A stretch of DNA of 64,000 nucleotides from Sulfolobales archaeon (GTDB lineage: Archaea > Thermoproteota > Thermoprotei_A > Sulfolobales > Desulfurococcaceae): contig JANXDZ010000001.1 of the NCBI GenBank assembly GCA_025059075.1, positions 1-64,000 of the forward strand. The letters are read 5' to 3'. The notes under the pieces were generated by a model, which did no database searches, was not told the DNA's origin, and saw nothing but the letters and a program-made list of their open reading frames with translations. Shown here piece after piece: positions 60,332 to 64,000 of this stretch; position 1 is the first letter of the stretch, and every line of letters begins with the position of its first letter. Both the position numbers and the translations under genes were made by a program.

Positions 60332-60733
60332 TTAATCACTCGGAGGTCTAGAAGAAAGAACCTTTTTGTCACCTTGATAAAGCTCGTCGCCTTCATATAA
60401 GGAGAAAGGCCAGTCTTCTACATCAATAAATCTTTCTTCTAAAGTTATCAAATCTTTAACTTTCATTTTGGCAGTTTTCCATCTAATATGTTCAGCGTCA
60501 AATTCCCCTTCAATACTATAAGCTTCAAAAAGAGGTTTTTCAGGATTTCGCGGATCCCATAATTTCCTCGGGACTCCATAAACTTGTCTATATTTTACTC
60601 CATTAAAAAGAGGAATTATAAAACTTCTACCACTACTATCTTGAACATAGATTGAAGCGTAGCGAAAATCATCGTGGGGGTTTGCCCAAACAACAAATTT
60701 CTTCGGTTCCAACTCTGCTTTATCTTTAGCCAT
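60332..60733 (-). CDS. Hypothetical protein, 133 aa
   Basis: I do not recognise this protein. It is rich in charged and aromatic residues (AELEPKKFVVWANPHDDFRY, YEGDELYQGDKKVLSS), with likely beta strands and no membrane helix. Several Trp-containing segments (RKLWDPRNPEKPLF, DVEDWPFSLYEGDE) suggest a small domain. Codon use and AT content differ from the C1 genes, and it sits between decayed sequences, so it may have been acquired with a mobile element. Confidence 0.6.
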   Translation of the reverse strand: MAKDKAELEPKKFVVWANPHDDFRYASIYVQDSSGRSFIIPLFNGVKYRQVYGVPRKLWDPRNPEKPLFEAYSIEGEFDAEHIRWKTAKMKVKDLITLEERFIDVEDWPFSLYEGDELYQGDKKVLSSRPPSD

Positions 60734-60815
60734 GCTTTATATTATTGAGAGTTATAGTTAATAAATCTTTCAGCATCTTCATAATTTTGAGTTCTAGAGC
60801 TCCGCAAACATTGCA

Positions 60816-60953
60816 CTAACTTGCTAAGTTATTTAGGAAAAGATCTATTGTTTCGCTTATGGTCATCGTCGAAATTATTAAACCTATTTTAAGTGCAATG
60901 AAAAGAGCTTTCATTATTGCTGCTTTTCCAGTATTGTTCTTACCAATGAAAGC
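60816..60953 (-). pseudogene. Remnant of a P-loop ATPase
   Basis: A 45-codon open segment with an upstream TAA and a downstream TAG contains AFIGKNNTGKAAIMKALFIA, similar to the first strand and Walker A loop of OLD/AAA-type ATPases (usual form GxxNSGKS/T). The essential Ser/Thr after Gly-Lys is Ala here, and the segment is cut off on both sides. It is best read as a decayed gene. Just downstream on the plus strand, a 38-residue open frame (61114-61230) with helical content may be part of another fragment. Confidence 0.5.
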
Positions 60954-61423
60954 TTAGTTCAAGCTTTCATTAGTGGCAATGAATAGATATTTATGAACTT
61001 CATTGATCTGAGTTCCATTTGAGTACATCCTCATTCCAACTTTTGAGAACTACCTTATAAATGAAGTAATTGAGGAACTTAGAAATAATAAAAGAAGATT
61101 CTGATAAAAAGAGATGACTCTTAAAGAGAAACTAGACTCGAAGAACTTTCTAAGATTTAAAGAAGAGCAGAATAGATTTGGGATGACTTTAAGTGAAGAT
61201 GTTAAAGTAAAAGCTAGAGAAGTCTTGTAAGCTTAGTGAAGAAGGAAAGGGAATATTTCCATTAGGCGAGGTAGGAGTAGGTGAGAAAGCTGAGCAATCT
61301 AATAAATAGATCACCATGAGTTATTCAAGAAATAGCTGGGATAACGGAAATTCGAGAAGAGATAACGGCTTTACACATTTCTCATAGTTTCTAATACAGG
61401 CATACATGAGCTTCGCTATGCCT

Positions 61424-61848
61424 TCAGACCTCAAGCCAGGTAAGCCGTGAATAGCTATCTTCGTGGATAAGCCAGCCCTCGAAGCACTTGATCTTCGCAA
61501 TACTAGTCAGAATATTATCCAAATGCTCTATCGTTAAAGGCACGTTCTTCAATGAAACCTATAGAAGCTAGCTATAGCAAACCACTGAGACTTAGCCTCT
61601 TAGCAGAGATTTCCTAATCCCCTGAGCACGGAATCCTCCATAAGCCTGAGAACATATTCATAGCTAAGCTTGACCAGCTCGCTTGGGCTTTCTCTAATGA
61701 AGTTCGCAAACTGCATGAAAGCCTTAGTGTAATCCCTAACAATCCCCCTATTCCTCAGGGAAAGAGAAACAATTGCTCTCTTACACTCTTCAAAGCTTAA
61801 AAAAGCGAAAAACTTGCTGAGGAGGCCTTCACATTTCTTCATAGCCAC
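61424..61848 (-). pseudogene. Probable frameshifted gene, unknown family
   Basis: The first part, 61848-61600, is an 82-codon open frame (KKCEGLLSKFFAFLSFEECK, then VRDYTKAFMQFANFIRESP). It stops at TAA, and 45 bases later a 44-codon open stretch in another frame (61555-61424; SLKNVPLTIEHLDNILTSIA, then IKCFEGWLIHEDSYSRLTWL) continues with similar style. Beyond it, a third frame reads GLRSEGIAKLMYACIRNYEK. The pieces look like an original gene of perhaps 180-220 residues broken by frameshifts. The helical, Lys/Arg/Glu-rich character could suit an integrase or other DNA-handling protein, but I cannot name the family. Confidence 0.45.
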
Positions 61849-62001
61849 CTACCCTTAGTTGTAAAGAGAGGGGAGTCTCATGCATTAGGATGATTCAATG
61901 GGAATAAGTAGCCACCGTAGCGTAAGCTGCTCAACATGAATTGATCCTTCGATAGTATGACTTAAATAACGAGTACTCCAAGGAGTTCCCAGGTGCATGG
62001 C

Positions 62002-63963
62002 TTGAGTAGGAAAGTCTTCCACAAACTCATTGATTCACGCGATGTAGAGAGAATTATTTTAAGCAGAATTGATTTAAAGCCTCTTGGAGTTGAAGAAGTT
62101 GAGCTACGCAATGCACTAGGCAGAGTATTAGCTGAAGACATCTATGCTCCAATAGATTACCCTCCATTTGATAGAAGTGAAGTAGATGGATACGCTGTTA
62201 GAGCTGAAGATACTTATGGAGCAGATGAACTACACTCAGTTAAGCTAAGTCTAATTGGTGAAGTAGAAGCAGGGGAAAAGCCTCTAATTGAAGTTAAAGC
62301 AGGGGAAGCTGTTGAAGTAGCAACTGGATCAATGATCCCTCGTGGAGCGACTGGAGTAGTAATGGAGGAGTATGTAAAGAGAAGTGGGAGTGAAGTAATT
62401 GTTTACAAAAGCATAGTGCCGGGAGAAAACATTGTTACAGCAGGTAGCGACATTAACTTAGGAGACTTAGTTATAGCTGAAGGCACTATGATTACTCCTA
62501 GAGAAGTAGCTCTATTAGCTGGCTTAGGAATATGGAGGCTAAAAGTCTATAGAAAAGTGAGGGCAGCAGTATTTTCAACTGGTAGAGAAGTCGTTGAGCC
62601 ATGGGAGGAGCTAGTTGATGGAATGATCTACGATGTAAATGGGCACTTGATCTCTTCATCTCTAATTAACATAGGTGTTGAAGCAAAGTTCCTAGGCCTC
62701 TTGCCAGATAACTATGACTCAATAATGGATGCAGTTAGCAAAGCCCTCGAAGAACACGATGTAGTAATCACTAGCGGCAGTACTTCAGCTGGCTTAGGAG
62801 ACTTAATCTATAGAGTTTTTGAAAGCCTTGGAGAAGTAGTAATTCATGGATTAAAGGTCAAGCCAGGTAAGCCAACTGTTATAGCTATATCTAGAGGTAA
62901 GCTACTAATAGGGCTCCCCGGATTCCCCTTGTCATGCTTCATAGTCTTCAATGAGGTGATCAAGCCATTGATCGTGAGGTTAACTGGTTTAAGAAGTGAG
63001 GCTATTCAAGAAGTGAAGGCGAGAATTAACTATAGGATCAGGAAGCCTCTTGGAGTAGTGTGGTTCTACCCAGTCCTATTGATCAATAGGAGGGGGGAGT
63101 ACATTGCTCTACCAGCTCACTCTAGAAGCGGGGATTTATCCCCCCTGATTACTTGTGATGGTTATGCAGTACTGGATCCTGCGAAGGACCTAGTTATTGA
63201 AGGAGATGAAGTTACAGTAAGGTTATTCCACGATAGAAGCAGAGTTCCATTAATCAACGTTGTTGGAAGCAACGATCCGATACTATATAGGCTTCTCTCA
63301 ATAATGGGCCTAGCTCAGATATCTAGAGTATTATCAATTGGAAGCACTGGAGGCTGGCTAGCGATAAGGAATGGTGAAGCTGACATAGCTCCAACTCACT
63401 TACTAGATGAAGAGACTCTTACATACAATACGCCCTTCCTACACAAGTATAGAGTTTTAGAGAAAGCTGTCTTAGTTAGAGGCTATGACCGTAGAATAGG
63501 TTTAGTAGTCAGTAAGGGTAATCCAAAGAACGTTAGAAGCATTAGAGACTTCATTAGAAGTAACGTAGTTATAGTTAATAGACCTCGTGGAGCTGGAGTG
63601 AGAGTATACTTAGACCTTGAATTAGGGAAGCTAGCTAAAGAACTTGGCTTAGAGTTAAAGGAGTTAGCTAAATCCATTAAGGGGTATAACTATGAAGTTA
63701 AGTCTCATACAGCAGTGGCTTTAGCAGTAAAGCACGGTAGAGCTGACGTAGGAATAGCTGTAGAATATGTAGCTAAACAATATGGGCTAGATTTCCTACC
63801 ACTTACTTGGGAACAATACGATTTTCTAGTTAACAAGGAATCTTTAGAGAAGAAGGAAGTACAGAAGTTTATAGAGAGTTTAAGAAACTCTGAAGTAATA
63901 AAGACCATTAATAGTACTCCAGGATATAGAGCACCAGAGAACATCGGCTTCTTCATGAATTAA
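62002..63963 (+). CDS. moeA: MoeA molybdopterin molybdenumtransferase with C-terminal PBP-like domain
   Basis: A 653-residue two-part protein. The first 400 residues are MoeA, which inserts molybdate (or tungstate) into adenylylated molybdopterin: key segments are DYPPFDRSEVDGYAVRAEDT, ATGSMIPRGATGVVMEEY, VITSGSTSAGLGDL and KPGKPTVIAISRGKLLIGLP. The last 230 residues resemble a periplasmic-binding/LysR ligand domain (VVGSNDPILYRLLS, GEADIAPTHLLDEET, KHGRADVGIAVEYVA). This MoeA-PBP fusion is known in archaea; the extra domain may sense or bind the oxyanion. It would supply the cofactor for Fwd. GGTG six bases before TTG 62002 favours this start over GTG 61993. Confidence 0.92.
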   Translation: MSRKVFHKLIDSRDVERIILSRIDLKPLGVEEVELRNALGRVLAEDIYAPIDYPPFDRSEVDGYAVRAEDTYGADELHSVKLSLIGEVEAGEKPLIEVKAGEAVEVATGSMIPRGATGVVMEEYVKRSGSEVIVYKSIVPGENIVTAGSDINLGDLVIAEGTMITPREVALLAGLGIWRLKVYRKVRAAVFSTGREVVEPWEELVDGMIYDVNGHLISSSLINIGVEAKFLGLLPDNYDSIMDAVSKALEEHDVVITSGSTSAGLGDLIYRVFESLGEVVIHGLKVKPGKPTVIAISRGKLLIGLPGFPLSCFIVFNEVIKPLIVRLTGLRSEAIQEVKARINYRIRKPLGVVWFYPVLLINRRGEYIALPAHSRSGDLSPLITCDGYAVLDPAKDLVIEGDEVTVRLFHDRSRVPLINVVGSNDPILYRLLSIMGLAQISRVLSIGSTGGWLAIRNGEADIAPTHLLDEETLTYNTPFLHKYRVLEKAVLVRGYDRRIGLVVSKGNPKNVRSIRDFIRSNVVIVNRPRGAGVRVYLDLELGKLAKELGLELKELAKSIKGYNYEVKSHTAVALAVKHGRADVGIAVEYVAKQYGLDFLPLTWEQYDFLVNKESLEKKEVQKFIESLRNSEVIKTINSTPGYRAPENIGFFMN

Positions 63964-64000
63964 CAGGAGTTAGCTTAGGAGTTAATCCTTAAATTGTACT

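Overview
The window comes from an archaeon. H4MPT and F420 cofactor genes, a tungsten/molybdenum formylmethanofuran dehydrogenase, a pantoate kinase, archaeal-type class III pilin signals, TATA-like promoters and frequent TTG/GTG starts behind GGTG-type ribosome sites all say so. DNA is AT-rich (about 40% GC by eye). A member of the Thermoproteota/TACK lineages is my best guess; nothing here fixes the phylum. No methyl-coenzyme M reductase, Mtr complex, CODH/ACS or hydrogenase gene is present in these 64 kb.

Layout. 0.2-6.4 kb: three type IV pilin-like genes and a divergent giant surface protein. 6.4-10.2 kb: small conserved genes, TrmI tRNA methyltransferase, an ASCH protein, an RHH regulator and a DUF996 membrane protein. 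10.3-16.6 kb: a corrinoid methyl-transfer system (corrinoid protein, two UroD-fold methyltransferases, RACE-type activator, MtrH-family methyltransferase) with a perfect inverted repeat before its promoter. 16.6-20.6 kb: methanofuran biosynthesis (MfnF, MfnE, MfnB) with a HisA-like protein and a MobA-like enzyme. 20.6-27.8 kb: nucleotidyltransferase, TusA-like protein, an ECF transporter interleaved with pantoate kinase, and a CitG-like protein. 27.8-36 kb: a membrane-anchored HTH protein, tRNA-Ala(UGC), a polar amino-acid ABC transporter, sugar-isomerase-like and glycosyltransferase genes, and a clostripain-type surface protease. 36-47.6 kb: FAD and polyferredoxin redox pair, MfnD, CofE, FrhB-like, a CofE paralogue, Mer, CofC, CofD and a second ECF transporter. 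47.7-55.7 kb: operon ftr-mtd-fwdDB-fwdA-fwdC-mch, then an MptN/CofF-like ligase. 55.9-64 kb: HEPN/MNT pair, DUF488, half-size ChrA, core-MetE, a decayed AT-rich stretch, and MoeA with a periplasmic-binding-like domain.

How it fits together. The methyltransferase cluster resembles the Mto systems that demethylate methoxylated aromatics. It would pass methyl groups from a donor to a corrinoid protein and then, through the MtrH-family enzyme, to H4MPT. Mer, Mtd, Mch, Ftr and Fwd are all encoded nearby and could oxidise methyl-H4MPT to CO2, reducing F420 and ferredoxin, or run the other way for biosynthesis. Many genes for making the needed cofactors (methanofuran, F420, molybdopterin, CoA) are in the same window. 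The window therefore looks like a C1 metabolic island for methylotrophic or methoxydotrophic growth that need not involve methanogenesis. The donor, direction and electron acceptor cannot be read from the sequence.
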